Source: J029 sp964482495 (lineage in GTDB: Bacteria > Planctomycetota > UBA1135). Taken from it: a stretch of DNA of 64,000 nucleotides. This document shows, piece after piece, positions 53,661 to 63,562 of the stretch. The DNA lies in NCBI GenBank assembly GCA_964482495.1, contig CAYZXS010000011.1:1-64000 (forward strand), read 5' to 3'. A model generated the notes under the pieces. The model did not search any database. It worked only from the letters and a program-made list of their open reading frames with translations, and was not told the DNA's origin. The position numbers and the translations under genes were made by a program. Numbering within the stretch: position 1 is the stretch's first letter; each line of letters starts with the position of its first letter.

Positions 53661-55067
53661 TCACTCTTGCTCGAGGGCGAGGTGCCGGATCTGGCGTTCG
53701 AGGTCGGACAGGGTGACGCCAAACTCGCTGTCGACGCGGCGGCGCTTCTCCATGCGCTCGATGGCATAGAGCACCGTGGAGTGGTCCCGGCCGCCGAAGT
53801 GGCCGCCGATTTCGCCCAGCGACAGCGGCGTCAGCTGGCGCGCGAGGAACATCGCGATCTGCCTCGGGAAGACGATCGACTGGGTCCGCCGCTTGGACTG
53901 CAGGTCGCCGATCTTGACCGCGAAGTGGCGGCAGATGACGTCCAGGATGTCGTCCATCCGGATGGCCCGGTTCTGGTTGCTGAAAGTCGCCGAAAGCACC
54001 TGGCGCGCCAGGCCGACGTCGACGGCGCGGCCGAACAGGCTGGCCATGGCGGTCAACTTGGTCAGCGAACCCTCCAGCTCCCGGACGTTGTTCTCGACGT
54101 GTTCAGCGATGTAGCGGGCGACGTCCCGCGGCAGCTCCATGCCCAGCCGGTCGGCCTTGTCCTGCAGGATCGCGACCCGGGTCTCGAAGCAGGGGGGCTC
54201 GATCTCGGCCACTAAACCCCATTTGAAGCGGCTCACGAGCCGCTCCTGCAGCTGCGGGATCTCTTCGGGCGGAGAGTCGCTCGAGAGCACGATCTGCTTG
54301 CGGGCGTTGTGCAGCGTGTTGAAGGTGTGGAAGAACTCCTCCTGCGTGCGCGCCTTGTTGGCGAGCAGGTGGATGTCGTCCACGACCAGGACGTCGGCGT
54401 TCCGGTAGCGGTTGCGGAAGGCGCTCAGGTCGCCGCGCTGCAGCGCGCCGATGAAGTGGTTGACGAACTGCTCACAGGACAGGAACACGATCTCCTGGTT
54501 CGGCTGGTCGCCGAGCAGCTGATGCGCGATGCCCTGGAGCAAGTGAGTCTTCCCGAGGCCGACGGAGCCGTGCAGGAAGAAGGGGTTGAAGGCGACCGCG
54601 GGACGGTCGGCGACGCCGCGGGCAGCAGCGTGGGCGAAGCGGTTGCAGGGGCCGACGACAAAGTTCTCGAATCGGTAGTCCGTGTTCAGGACCAGCGGGG
54701 GAGCCGGGATCTGGGAGAGGCTCGGGGCGGCGCCGTTGCGCGGCTCCTTGGCCTGCTCGAGACCCGGTTCCGCCGGAGCCGGGGCCGGCTCCGGAGCACT
54801 CTCCGGTTCCTCGGCCAAGGCCGGCGGCTCCGAAGGGTGGTGTTCGAGATTGCATTGGGACACGCCGAGGATCGAGGTGATCTTGTCGAGGTAGTTCTCG
54901 CGGATCCACTCGAGGTGGAGGCGCGAAGGCACTGCCAGGACCGCCGAATCCGGATCCAAGGCGAGAATCCTGGCGTCGCTCAGCCACCGCTCGACTTCAT
55001 CCTGCCCGAGCATGCCGCGCAATTCCGAGAGGACGCGCTGCCAGGTGCTGGTGATCTCAGTGAGCAA
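53661..55067 (-). CDS. dnaA: Chromosomal replication initiator DnaA
   Basis: 468 aa. Domain I (TWQRVLSELRGMLGQDEVERWL), Pro/Ala/Glu-rich domain II (about 75-125), AAA+ domain III with FFLHGSVGLGKTHLLQ and VLVVDDIHLLANK, and domain IV with the DnaA signature FGGRDHSTVLYAIERMEK near the C-terminus. It is followed by the putative origin and dnaN. Confidence 0.98.
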   Translation of the reverse strand: MLTEITSTWQRVLSELRGMLGQDEVERWLSDARILALDPDSAVLAVPSRLHLEWIRENYLDKITSILGVSQCNLEHHPSEPPALAEEPESAPEPAPAPAEPGLEQAKEPRNGAAPSLSQIPAPPLVLNTDYRFENFVVGPCNRFAHAAARGVADRPAVAFNPFFLHGSVGLGKTHLLQGIAHQLLGDQPNQEIVFLSCEQFVNHFIGALQRGDLSAFRNRYRNADVLVVDDIHLLANKARTQEEFFHTFNTLHNARKQIVLSSDSPPEEIPQLQERLVSRFKWGLVAEIEPPCFETRVAILQDKADRLGMELPRDVARYIAEHVENNVRELEGSLTKLTAMASLFGRAVDVGLARQVLSATFSNQNRAIRMDDILDVICRHFAVKIGDLQSKRRTQSIVFPRQIAMFLARQLTPLSLGEIGGHFGGRDHSTVLYAIERMEKRRRVDSEFGVTLSDLERQIRHLALEQE

Positions 55068-55111
55068 GGGGGGGGCTCCAGGAGAGAAGGGGGAGGAACG
55101 GCGCCGTAAGT

Positions 55112-55131
55112 CCTTTAAAAAAAAGGCTTAA
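55112..55131. other. AT-rich tract upstream of dnaA
   Basis: CCTTT followed by eight A and GGCTTAA, in a GC-rich setting, 45-65 bp before the dnaA start. On the minus strand it is an eight-T run after GGCGCTCGTTAAGCC and could terminate the cysteine-desulfurase transcript or form part of the dnaA promoter or a second unwinding site. Confidence 0.35.
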
Positions 55132-55225
55132 CGAGCGCCATCAAGGACTGACCAAGCTATCCCTTCGGGCGGAAGGACCGCCAACGAAAAGTTGTGTGTC
55201 CCTTCAAGTCGTTGACGCCAGGTTC

Positions 55226-56396
<1,171 letters not shown>

Positions 56397-56404
<8 letters not shown>

Positions 56405-57302
56405 CTTCCCACTCCCGCATCGGTTCGGTGGCGGCAGCGTCTTGGTGGGCAGGGGGGACGGGGGCGGCGGCCTCGACCGGCTCGGAGGCGGCCTCGGAGG
56501 CGGCGATCTCCTCCGCATCCCCCGGCCGCAGCTCCAAGCGTCGGGCGACCTCGGCGGCGACGGCGTCGAAGTCCACGGCGCCGCCGCAGTCGGGGGCGTA
56601 GTCGTAGATCGTCATGCCGTGGCTGGGCGCTTCGGCCAGGCGCACGTTGACGCGGACGAGAGTCGGGAAGACCAGCGCACCGAAGTGGTTGTGGAGCTCC
56701 TGCAGGACCTCCCGCGACAGGTTGCGCTGCTTCTGGAACATGCCGACCAGGATCCCGAGCAGGTCCAGGCCAGGGTTGAGCCGCCGCTTCACGCGCTCGA
56801 TGACATCCAGGAGTTGGGCCATGCCCTGCAGCGCGAAGAACTCCGCCTGGAGCGGGATGACGACGTGGCGCGAGGCGACCAAGGCGTTCAAGGAGAGCAC
56901 CCCCAGCGACGGCGGGCAGTCGAAGAGCACGACCTCGGGAGGCGCCCCGGCGCTCTTGCCGTAGGCCTCGAGGGCATCCCGCAGCAGGGTCTCGCGACCG
57001 ATCTCGGAGGCGAATTCGGTCTCGGCGCCGGTCAGGTCGAGGTTGGTCGGCGCGATCGAGAGGTTCGGAACGTCGGTGGTTTGGACCACCTCGTCCAAGC
57101 CGTGGTCGCCGGAGAGCAGGGTGTAGACCGAGGCCTCGCCCGGCTCCGGGAGGCGGTCGAAGCTGATCGAGAGGTGGGCCTGCGGGTCCAGGTCGAAGAG
57201 CAGCACCCGAATGCCGGAACGAGCGAGCGCGGCGCCGACGTTGGCGCAGGTAGTCGTTTTCCCGACCCCGCCTTTTTGATTGATGACCGAGACGATCTGC
57301 AC
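56397..57302 (-). CDS. parA: Chromosome partitioning ATPase ParA/Soj
   Basis: A 301-aa deviant-Walker ATPase: MQIVSVINQKGGVGKTTTCANVG, LLFDLDPQAHLSISF, VVLFDCPPSLGVLSLNAL and VRVNVRLAEAPSHGMTIYDY. The GTG at 57302 lies four bases from the N-run, so a longer N-terminus is possible, but it aligns with normal ParA starts. The C-terminal 45 residues are an Ala/Glu/Pro-rich tail beyond the usual end. parB is separated by about 6 kb and is on the opposite strand. Confidence 0.95.
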
Positions 57303-57306
57303 GGCT

Positions 57307-57406
57307 NNNNNNNNNNNNNNNNNNNNNNNNNNNNNNNNNNNNNNNNNNNNNNNNNNNNNNNNNNNNNNNNNNNNNNNNNNNNNNNNNNNNNNNNNNNNNN
57401 NNNNNN
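57307..57406. other. Assembly gap (100 N)
   Basis: Exactly 100 N between parA and a gene of unknown function whose 3' end is lost in it. Confidence 0.95.
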
Positions 57407-57709
57407 CTCGGCCGTCGGCGGCATGGCGTCGACGGCCGCGCGCGCCAGGGCCTCTCGGCCTTCGGGGTCGAAGCGGCCGTTCTCCGGCCCGGCGAGCTTC
57501 ACCGGGTTGCCTTGGGCGTTGAGGAGCAGCAGCTTGCGGTCGTCGGGCTGGAGCAGGGCCTCGTCCAGCACCAGCTCGGCCGCCCAGCCCGCGCCGCGTC
57601 GGCGGGCCTCGGCCAGGGCCGACAGAGCGCCGTTCAGGATCCGCAGCGGACCGCCCGCCAGCGCGGGCGCGTGGCGGACCACCAAGGTCCCGCCGCCGAC
57701 CGCGTTCAC
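57407..57709 (-). CDS. Unknown protein, partial (3' end in gap)
   Basis: 101 residues visible from GTG 57709, overlapping the pyrF stop (GTGA). Sequence landmarks: NAVGGGTLVVRHAPALAGGP, RILNGALSALAEARRRGAGW, LQPDDRKLLLLNAQGNPVKL. No family recognised. The coupling to pyrF is the main reason to consider it real. Confidence 0.5.
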
Positions 57710-58608
57710 GACGCCTTGCCGGCGCCGGCGTGCAGCGGCGCCAGGGCTTCGATCATCTCGTCGAGCGCCGCCTCGACCTTTGCCTCCCAGGTCGGCTGGC
57801 CGGCCAGGTCCTCGCGCTCGTGCGCCCAGAGGATCGAGCGGCTGGCGTTCACCACGGCGCCGCGGCCGCGGTCGTCGAAGGCGTGGTCCAGGCCTTCGGC
57901 GGAGCCGCCTTGGAAGCCGAAGCCCGGCAGCAGGATCGGCGCGCGCGGCATCAAGCCGCGGAAGTGCGCGAGCTCCTCCGGCCGGGTGGCGCCGACCACC
58001 GCGCCCACCGACGACCAGCCGTCCTCGTCGTGGAGCTGGTCGCCCCACTCGCGCACCATCTGCGCCACCCGGTCGGCCAGCGGCGGCTCGCCGTGCTCTT
58101 GGAAGAAGCCGGCGCCGGGGTTGGAGGTCTTCACCAGCACGAACAGGCCGGCCTGGTAACGCCGCGCCGCCTCGAAGAAGGGGCGGCAGGCGTCTTCGCC
58201 CAGGTAGGGGTTCACGGTCAGGGCGTCGCAGCCAGGGAAGGCGGCGCCGGACAAGAAGGTCTCGGCGTAGGCCTCGCTGGTCGAGCCGATGTCGCCTCGC
58301 TTGGCGTCCATCAACACCAGCAGGCCGCGCTCGAGCGCGTACCCGGCGGCGTCCGCGAGCGCGGCGAAACCGTCGGGCCCGAGCTGTTCGAAGAAGGCCG
58401 ACTGCGGCTTGACGATCCCGACCTTCGGCGCGACGACGTCGATCAGGGCGCGGTGGTAATCGACGGTCGCCTGCGCCGCCTCTCGGCCGCCGGCCGCGGC
58501 GCGGGCCCGGAAGGGCTCGGGGAAGTGGTCGGGCCGCGGGTCGAGGCCGACCATCGCCGGCGTGCCCTTCTGCTCGAGGGCGCGCCAAAGTCGGGTGGAG
58601 AAGCTCAT
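57706..58608 (-). CDS. pyrF: Orotidine 5'-phosphate decarboxylase (PyrF type 2)
   Basis: 300 aa; converts OMP to UMP. The catalytic motif is LVLMDAKRGDIGSTSEAYAE (D-x-K-R-G-D), with VGLDPRPDHFPEPF at the N-terminus and ILLPGFGFQGG near the phosphate site. The length fits the longer mycobacterial/myxobacterial-type enzyme. It overlaps the DUF502 gene by ATGA upstream and an unknown gene by GTGA downstream. Confidence 0.95.
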   Translation of the reverse strand: MSFSTRLWRALEQKGTPAMVGLDPRPDHFPEPFRARAAAGGREAAQATVDYHRALIDVVAPKVGIVKPQSAFFEQLGPDGFAALADAAGYALERGLLVLMDAKRGDIGSTSEAYAETFLSGAAFPGCDALTVNPYLGEDACRPFFEAARRYQAGLFVLVKTSNPGAGFFQEHGEPPLADRVAQMVREWGDQLHDEDGWSSVGAVVGATRPEELAHFRGLMPRAPILLPGFGFQGGSAEGLDHAFDDRGRGAVVNASRSILWAHEREDLAGQPTWEAKVEAALDEMIEALAPLHAGAGKAS

Positions 58609-59387
58609 TCAGATTCGGGGAGTTCGTTCTTGCCGTTGCTGGCGACGGCGGCGACCTTCTCCGCCAAGTCCTCGGCGTGCTCCGCCGGGATCAGGACGCC
58701 GCCGGAGACGACCGTGCGCAGCGCCTCGTCGACGGTCATGTCGATCATCACCAGGTCGCTCAGCGGCACGAACAGCGTGTAGCCGGTCATCGGCATCGGC
58801 GAGGACGGGATGAAGACCGAGACCAGGTCGGTCTCGGTGGCGCGGTTCAGCTTCCGCAACGAGCCGCCGGTGAGGAAGCCGAGCGAGTACAGGCCCTGTC
58901 GCGGGTACGGCAGCGCCACCACGCGGTCGAAGGGCAGCTGGCGCTCGTCGCCGCCGAGGAAGAAGTCGACGACCTGCTTGATGTGCGGGTAGATCGCGCT
59001 CACCAGCGGCAGCCGGACCAGCCAGCGCTCGAAGATCTGGACCGCGCGCCGGCCGAGGAAGCCGCTGAACCACCAGCCGACCAGGAGCACCAGCAGCACG
59101 CTGACCGCGACCGAGATCCCCAAGCGCACGGGCTCCGGCACGAGGTCCTCGATCAGCTGGCTGATGTCGGCGGTCTGCTCCTCCTCCGAGCTCCAGAGCA
59201 CGAAGCGCTCGATGACCCAGCGGACGAAGGAGTCGACGTGGGTGAAGACCTTCTCGGACAGGAACTGCCAGACCCAGATCAGCAGCGACAGCGTCAGGAT
59301 CAGGGGCAGGACGAGCGCCAGGCCGCGCAGGAACAAGCGGGAGGCGTGCGATCTCGGTTTCACGGTGCGCGGTGGGGCTGGAACCAA
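58605..59387 (-). CDS. DUF502 family membrane protein
   Basis: A 260-aa protein with two hydrophobic segments (GLALVLPLILTLSLLIWVWQFL and ISVAVSVLLVLLVGWWFSGFL). The DUF502 core follows: LPLVSAIYPHIKQVVDFFLG, FDRVVALPYPRQGLYSLGFLTGG and FIPSSPMPMTGYTLFVPLSDL. Function unknown; the family is widespread in bacteria and plants. It overlaps pyrF by four bases and follows hemW by 6 bp. Confidence 0.9.
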   Translation of the reverse strand: MVPAPPRTVKPRSHASRLFLRGLALVLPLILTLSLLIWVWQFLSEKVFTHVDSFVRWVIERFVLWSSEEEQTADISQLIEDLVPEPVRLGISVAVSVLLVLLVGWWFSGFLGRRAVQIFERWLVRLPLVSAIYPHIKQVVDFFLGGDERQLPFDRVVALPYPRQGLYSLGFLTGGSLRKLNRATETDLVSVFIPSSPMPMTGYTLFVPLSDLVMIDMTVDEALRTVVSGGVLIPAEHAEDLAEKVAAVASNGKNELPESE

Positions 59388-59393
59388 CCGGGA

Positions 59394-60647
59394 TCATACC
59401 GGCGTGCCGGGCAGCAGGCGCTGGAGCAGGCTGTCGAGGATGACGAAGCCGGCCGGCGTCGCGCGGAGGCGGTCGCCGGTCAGCTCGAGCAGTCCTTCGG
59501 CGAGCAGCTGGTCGATCTCCTGCCGCCACAGCTCGCGCGGGTCCGCGCCCGCGATCCGGCGCACCCGGCGCAGGCACACGCCTTCCTGCTCGAGGCGCAG
59601 GCCCATCATCAGGCAGTCGAAGGCGGCCGTTCGAGGGTCGGGGGTCTCGCGCTCGCCGGCCGGGTCCTGGTCCTCGAAGACCGCCCGCTCGTAGTCCTCC
59701 GGCCGCTCGAGGTTGCGGCGGCGCTCGCCGCGCCCCCACGAGCTGGCGCCGGCGCCCAGGCCGAGGTAGTCGAGGTTGCGCCAGTACGCCAGGTTGTGGA
59801 GGCAAGCCTCCCCCGGGCGGGCGAAGTTCGAGACCTCGTAGCGCTCCAGGCCGGCCGCGGCGCAGCGTCGGCGGGTGCGTTCGAAGAGCTCGAGCCGGAG
59901 CTCCGGGCTGTCGGCGTCGCGGAAGCGGCCAGCGTCGCGCAGCCTCGTCAGCGCGGTGCCGGGCTCGAAGCTGAGCTCGTAACAGGACAAGTGCTCCGGC
60001 CCGAGCGCGAGCGCCCGCGCCAGGTCCTCCTCCCAGAGCGCCGGGTCCTGGCCGGGGAAGGCGAAGATCAGGTCGAGGTTCACCCGGGCGAAGCCGGCCC
60101 GCCGCGCCAAGTCGAAGGCGTCGAGCGCCTGCTCGGGGCCGTGGACCCGGTCGTAGGCGGCGAGCACCTCCGGCCGCAGCGATTGGACGCCGATCGACAG
60201 GCGGTCTACGCCGCCCTCGCGTGCCGCCGCCGCCGTGGCCTGGTCGAGCGACTCGGGGTTGGCCTCGAGGCTGACCTCGACGGCGCTGTCGCGGAAGCCC
60301 GTGCGTTGGTGCAGCCCGTCCAGCAGCCGGGAGAGGGTCGGCGGCGGCAGCAGCGACGGCGTGCCGCCGCCGATGAAGACGGTTTGCGGGGCGAGGCCGC
60401 CCGCGCGTCGCTCGGCCTCGAGGAGCACGGCGTCGACGTGGCGCTCGAGGTCTTGGCCGCTCCACGCCCAGGAGTTGAAGTCGCAGTAGCGGCACTTCGA
60501 GACGCAGAAGGGCAGGTGGACATAAAGGGAGACCCCGCGCTCTTCCAAGGAAGGGCGCGGGGTCCTCGTGCCTGCCCGGTCAAGCGGGCCGTCGGCCGCT
60601 GCCCCTTCGTCGGGCGAGGTGCGGGAGGATCTGTTCGGGCGGGACAC
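59394..60647 (-). CDS. hemW: HemW-like radical SAM protein
   Basis: Radical-SAM protein of the HemN/HemW family: LYVHLPFCVSKCRYCDF with the CxxxCxxC cluster motif, FIGGGTPSLLP, EANPES, RLSIGVQSL and a C-terminal HemN_C region (GLRLEQEGVCL). HemW is a heme chaperone, not a coproporphyrinogen oxidase. Start is uncertain: ATG 60647 overlaps the sigma-factor gene by 68 bp and adds a hydrophilic 33-residue leader; TTG 60548 would remove the overlap but lies within a strong hairpin (60531-60564). Confidence 0.9.
   Translation of the reverse strand: MSRPNRSSRTSPDEGAAADGPLDRAGTRTPRPSLEERGVSLYVHLPFCVSKCRYCDFNSWAWSGQDLERHVDAVLLEAERRAGGLAPQTVFIGGGTPSLLPPPTLSRLLDGLHQRTGFRDSAVEVSLEANPESLDQATAAAAREGGVDRLSIGVQSLRPEVLAAYDRVHGPEQALDAFDLARRAGFARVNLDLIFAFPGQDPALWEEDLARALALGPEHLSCYELSFEPGTALTRLRDAGRFRDADSPELRLELFERTRRRCAAAGLERYEVSNFARPGEACLHNLAYWRNLDYLGLGAGASSWGRGERRRNLERPEDYERAVFEDQDPAGERETPDPRTAAFDCLMMGLRLEQEGVCLRRVRRIAGADPRELWRQEIDQLLAEGLLELTGDRLRATPAGFVILDSLLQRLLPGTPV
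60531..60564 (-). terminator. Long GC hairpin at the sigma-factor/hemW junction
   Basis: GACCCCGCGC (60531-60540) and its complement (60555-60564) with inner TCTTCC/GGAAGG pairing give a 16-bp stem with one mismatch and a two-base loop. On the minus strand it is followed by TCTCCCTTTAT, a weak terminator-like tail. It ends the sigma-factor gene region and overlaps the N-terminal codons of hemW, so it could attenuate or control hemW translation. Confidence 0.45.
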
Positions 60648-61485
60648 CTTCGACGACGTAGGCGTGGAGCTTGCGGAGCGCTTCGCGTTCGACCTGGCGC
60701 ACGCGCTCGCGCGAGATGCCGAGCGCCTTGGCGATCTTCTCGAGGGTCGCGGGGCTGTCCCCTTCGATGCCGTAGCGCATGCGGAGCACGGTGGCTTCGC
60801 GCTGATCGATCAACTCCAGGATATCCCGCAGCGTGCGCAGGGCGTCCTTCTTCAAGGCGATCTCGTCGGGCGTCAGCCGCTCGGCCGCCACGCCGGGGTG
60901 GTCCTCGGCGATGTTGCTGAGCAGCTCGTCGCCGGTGCCGCCCCCCGATGTGGTGTTGAGCGCCTGCTTCACCACCCGCAAGTTGGCCGCCGACAGGCCG
61001 AGCTGGTCGGCGATCTCTTGCGCGGTCGGCTTGCGGCCGAGCGAGTTCTCCATCTCGTTGGAGACGCGGCGCCACTTGGTCAGGATCTCGACCATGTAGG
61101 AGGGAACGCGCACGGTCTTCGCCTGGTTGATCAGCGCCCGACGGATGGTCTGCTGGATCCACCATGTGGCGTAGGTCGAGAAGCGGAAGCCCGCCTCGGG
61201 GTTGAACTTCTCGATGGCCTTGAGCAGGCCGAGGTTCCCTTCGGCGATCAGGTCCGGCAGCGTCAGGCCGCGGCCGGTGAAGCGCTTGGCGACGCTGACC
61301 ACGAGCCGGAGGTTGGCGCGGATCATGTGTTCGCGCGCCTTGTCGTCTCCCTTCTGCACGCGGCGGCCGAGGGAGACCTCCTCCTCCGCGGTCAGCAAGG
61401 GCACCTGGTCGATGTCCTTCAGATAGGTTTCTAGGCAGCGATCGGAAGCGATGGTTCTTTCCTCCAGAAAGTGGGACGCGGGCAT
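60580..61485 (-). CDS. RNA polymerase sigma factor, sigma70 group 2 (RpoD/RpoS-like)
   Basis: A 301-aa sigma70-family factor: region 1.2 (CLETYLKDIDQVPLLTAEEE), region 2 with NLRLVVSVAKRF, GLLKAIEKFNPEAGFRFSTY and ATWWIQQTIRRAL, region 3, and region 4.2 TLEKIAKALGISRERVRQVE. It lacks region 1.1 and the large non-conserved segment of primary RpoD, so it is either a compact primary factor or a group 2 factor. Basic C-terminal tail RRRGSGRRPA. Confidence 0.93.
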   Translation of the reverse strand: MPASHFLEERTIASDRCLETYLKDIDQVPLLTAEEEVSLGRRVQKGDDKAREHMIRANLRLVVSVAKRFTGRGLTLPDLIAEGNLGLLKAIEKFNPEAGFRFSTYATWWIQQTIRRALINQAKTVRVPSYMVEILTKWRRVSNEMENSLGRKPTAQEIADQLGLSAANLRVVKQALNTTSGGGTGDELLSNIAEDHPGVAAERLTPDEIALKKDALRTLRDILELIDQREATVLRMRYGIEGDSPATLEKIAKALGISRERVRQVEREALRKLHAYVVEGVPPEQILPHLARRRGSGRRPA

Positions 61486-61603
61486 GGGGGGAATCGTTCC
61501 CTCGACCCTTCAGCGGAGGCCCAGAGCGGGTCTTGAGCCCCTCTATCGGTGTTTTTCGGCCGCCCCTGACCGGGCCGCGGCCCCCCTCGCCGGTGGCGCC
61601 GGG

Positions 61604-61609
61604 TAGAAT
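61604..61609 (+). promoter_or_regulatory. Possible -10 element before the unknown gene at 61634
   Basis: TAGAAT, 24 bp upstream of the ATG, the same hexamer as before 29093 and (minus strand) 8489. No -35 match. Confidence 0.3.
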
Positions 61610-61633
61610 GCCGGGGAATGTAGGCCTCAAGCT

Positions 61634-62695
61634 ATGAACCGCCCCTCCCCGTGGACCGACCGGCGCCGACCGAGAAAGGAAATCGCCGTCGAGGAGTTCA
61701 AGCCGCTCCTCGCCAGCCAGGCTCAGGACTTCCTGAAGCTGGCCAACGGCCTGTTGGAGCTCAATGCCCAGCAGTGGAGCCAGCGGCAGCTCTACCACCT
61801 CTACCAGAGCACCACCGACCTCGAGACCTTCCTCGACGACTACGGCGCCCGGGAGAACCGGAGCTTCTTCCCGATCCGGGAACTGGTGGCCATCAGCCGC
61901 TGGCTGGCGGTCGGGATGAGCAGCCTGATCCACTTGGATTCTCGCCTGCCCACCTACGCCCCTTGCGACCAGGACTGGTCAGAAGACGTTTTGGCGCCGC
62001 AGGTTAGGAGTGGAGCGCTGCGCCTCGGGGAGATGATCATTCGGACCCTGGCGGCCCTCCAAGAGGCCTGGTCGGAGGTCGGCATGGCCTGGCCCGACGG
62101 GGTCCTCCGGATGGATTCCCTGCCCGCCGGCGGGGATCTGGTCCGCCTGCCCCGGGACGTGGTCGAACACCACAGCGGTGAGTCCGGCGAGGACCACAGC
62201 TCCGACGCGGCCTTGATCGCCTCCCGCTTCATCCGTCTGGTGAAGCACATGGAGCGGGTCAACCCCGTGCGGGTGGAGGGTTTGGAGAATCTGAAGCAGG
62301 TCGTCGCGGTCCACTGCACGGAGGCTCAGAGCCGCCGCTTCGAGGCCCGAGTCCACAACCTGCAAAGCACTTACGACAGTTTGGTGGCCGGGAGCAAGGA
62401 GGAGCGCAAGTATCCCCAGCTGTTCCAGATCCGCTCTGCCGCGAGCGCCGCCTACCACTTCTTCGAGGCCGTCACGGCCCTCGTGCACCTGGTNNNNNNN
62501 NNNNNNNNNNNNNNNNNNNNNNNNNNNNNNNNNNNNNNNNNNNNNNNNNNNNNNNNNNNNNNNNNNNNNNNNNNNNNNNNNNNNNNNNNNNNNCAACGGG
62601 TCTTGGCGGATATGGCCCTCTTGTTCGCGGCCAAACTCGGGGAAGACGGCATGGACCGGCTCCCTGGCGAGCTTTCCTACCTGTCCCCGTCCTGA
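61634..62695 (+). CDS. Unknown helical protein, interrupted by assembly gap
   Basis: 287 residues before and 32 after a 100-N gap. The visible part is largely alpha-helical, cytoplasmic and without signal or membrane segments: EEFKPLLASQAQDFLKLANGL, LYHLYQSTTDLETFLDDYGA, FFPIRELVAISRWLAVGM, ASAAYHFFEAVTALVHL. The downstream piece (QRVLADMALLFAAKLGEDGM...) is in the same frame only if the gap is a multiple of three, so the two parts may not be one protein. No family recognised. Confidence 0.6.
   Translation: MNRPSPWTDRRRPRKEIAVEEFKPLLASQAQDFLKLANGLLELNAQQWSQRQLYHLYQSTTDLETFLDDYGARENRSFFPIRELVAISRWLAVGMSSLIHLDSRLPTYAPCDQDWSEDVLAPQVRSGALRLGEMIIRTLAALQEAWSEVGMAWPDGVLRMDSLPAGGDLVRLPRDVVEHHSGESGEDHSSDAALIASRFIRLVKHMERVNPVRVEGLENLKQVVAVHCTEAQSRRFEARVHNLQSTYDSLVAGSKEERKYPQLFQIRSAASAAYHFFEAVTALVHLXXXXXXXXXXXXXXXXXXXXXXXXXXXXXXXXXXQRVLADMALLFAAKLGEDGMDRLPGELSYLSPS
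62494..62593. other. Assembly gap (100 N)
   Basis: Exactly 100 N within the unknown helical-protein gene. Confidence 0.95.
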
Positions 62696-62751
62696 GCGCT
62701 GCCTTCTCGAGCAGGGCGGTGGACGTCGGGTAGGGCGGAGGACGGCGGGGC

Positions 62752-63495
62752 TCAGATCCCGTGCATCAACCGGTCGCCCAAGATTGGCGGCAAACCGGCC
62801 TTCCGAATCAGCTTCTGCTCCTCCGCGATGTTGTACGGGGTGCGCAGCAGGCGGAGGTGGCGGCTTCCGACCTCGTAGATGCAGACGGGCGCCTGCGGGT
62901 TCTCGTCCCGAGGCTGGCCGACGCTTCCGACATTCACGACCGCCCGCTCATCCTGGCCGAGGTGCCAATCCGATTGGAAGTGCCATTCGAGCTCGGTCTC
63001 CGCGGGGCGCTCGATGAAGTTCATGGGGACATGGGTATGGCCGCAGAACCCGATCGGGGCATCGAACTCCGCCAGGGAGGCGCGGGCTGCCGGGAAGCTC
63101 TGGAGATAATTGAAGGCCTCGGGCTCGGGAAGGGCCCCATGGAACACCGTGAATCCACTGTCGTCGATCCGTAAAGGCAGCTCTTCAAGGAAGTTGAGAT
63201 TGGCCTTGGAGAGCTTGGAGCGGGTCCAATCGAGGGCAGCCTGGGCGTATGGATTGAAGTAGTTGGCGTCGATTCGGCCCAGGAGAGCCCAGTCGTGGTT
63301 TCCGGCCACACATCGGACTTCGTTCTCCCGCACGAACTCGAGGACTTCATTCGGCCGTGGCCCATAACCCACGACGTCCCCCACGCAGTAATACTCCGTG
63401 ACCTCTTCGAGATCGAGCACGGCCTTGACCGCCTCGAGGGCCGACAAGTTGGAGTGCAGATCCCCGAGGATGGCGATGGTGCGGGGGTGGCTCAT
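62752..63495 (-). CDS. Metallophosphoesterase, YfcE/MJ0936-like
   Basis: A 247-aa calcineurin-like phosphoesterase: AILGDLHSNLSALEAV (DxH), VGDVVGYGPRPNEVLE (GDxVGYG), VAGNHDWALLG (GNHD), FHGALP and FCGHTHVPMNF (GHTH), NVGSVGQPRDENPQA. All metal-binding motifs are present. Relatives hydrolyse phosphodiesters such as 2',3'-cAMP or diadenosine compounds; the substrate is unknown. ATG 63495 (MSHPRTIA) is preferred. Divergent from parB, 67 bp apart. Confidence 0.9.
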   Translation of the reverse strand: MSHPRTIAILGDLHSNLSALEAVKAVLDLEEVTEYYCVGDVVGYGPRPNEVLEFVRENEVRCVAGNHDWALLGRIDANYFNPYAQAALDWTRSKLSKANLNFLEELPLRIDDSGFTVFHGALPEPEAFNYLQSFPAARASLAEFDAPIGFCGHTHVPMNFIERPAETELEWHFQSDWHLGQDERAVVNVGSVGQPRDENPQAPVCIYEVGSRHLRLLRTPYNIAEEQKLIRKAGLPPILGDRLMHGI

Positions 63496-63562
63496 GTTTG
63501 GCGCGGGCGGTGGCCCCGGATAGGCTAGGCGGGCCCGAAGGAGCAAAGACTACGAGCGAGCC

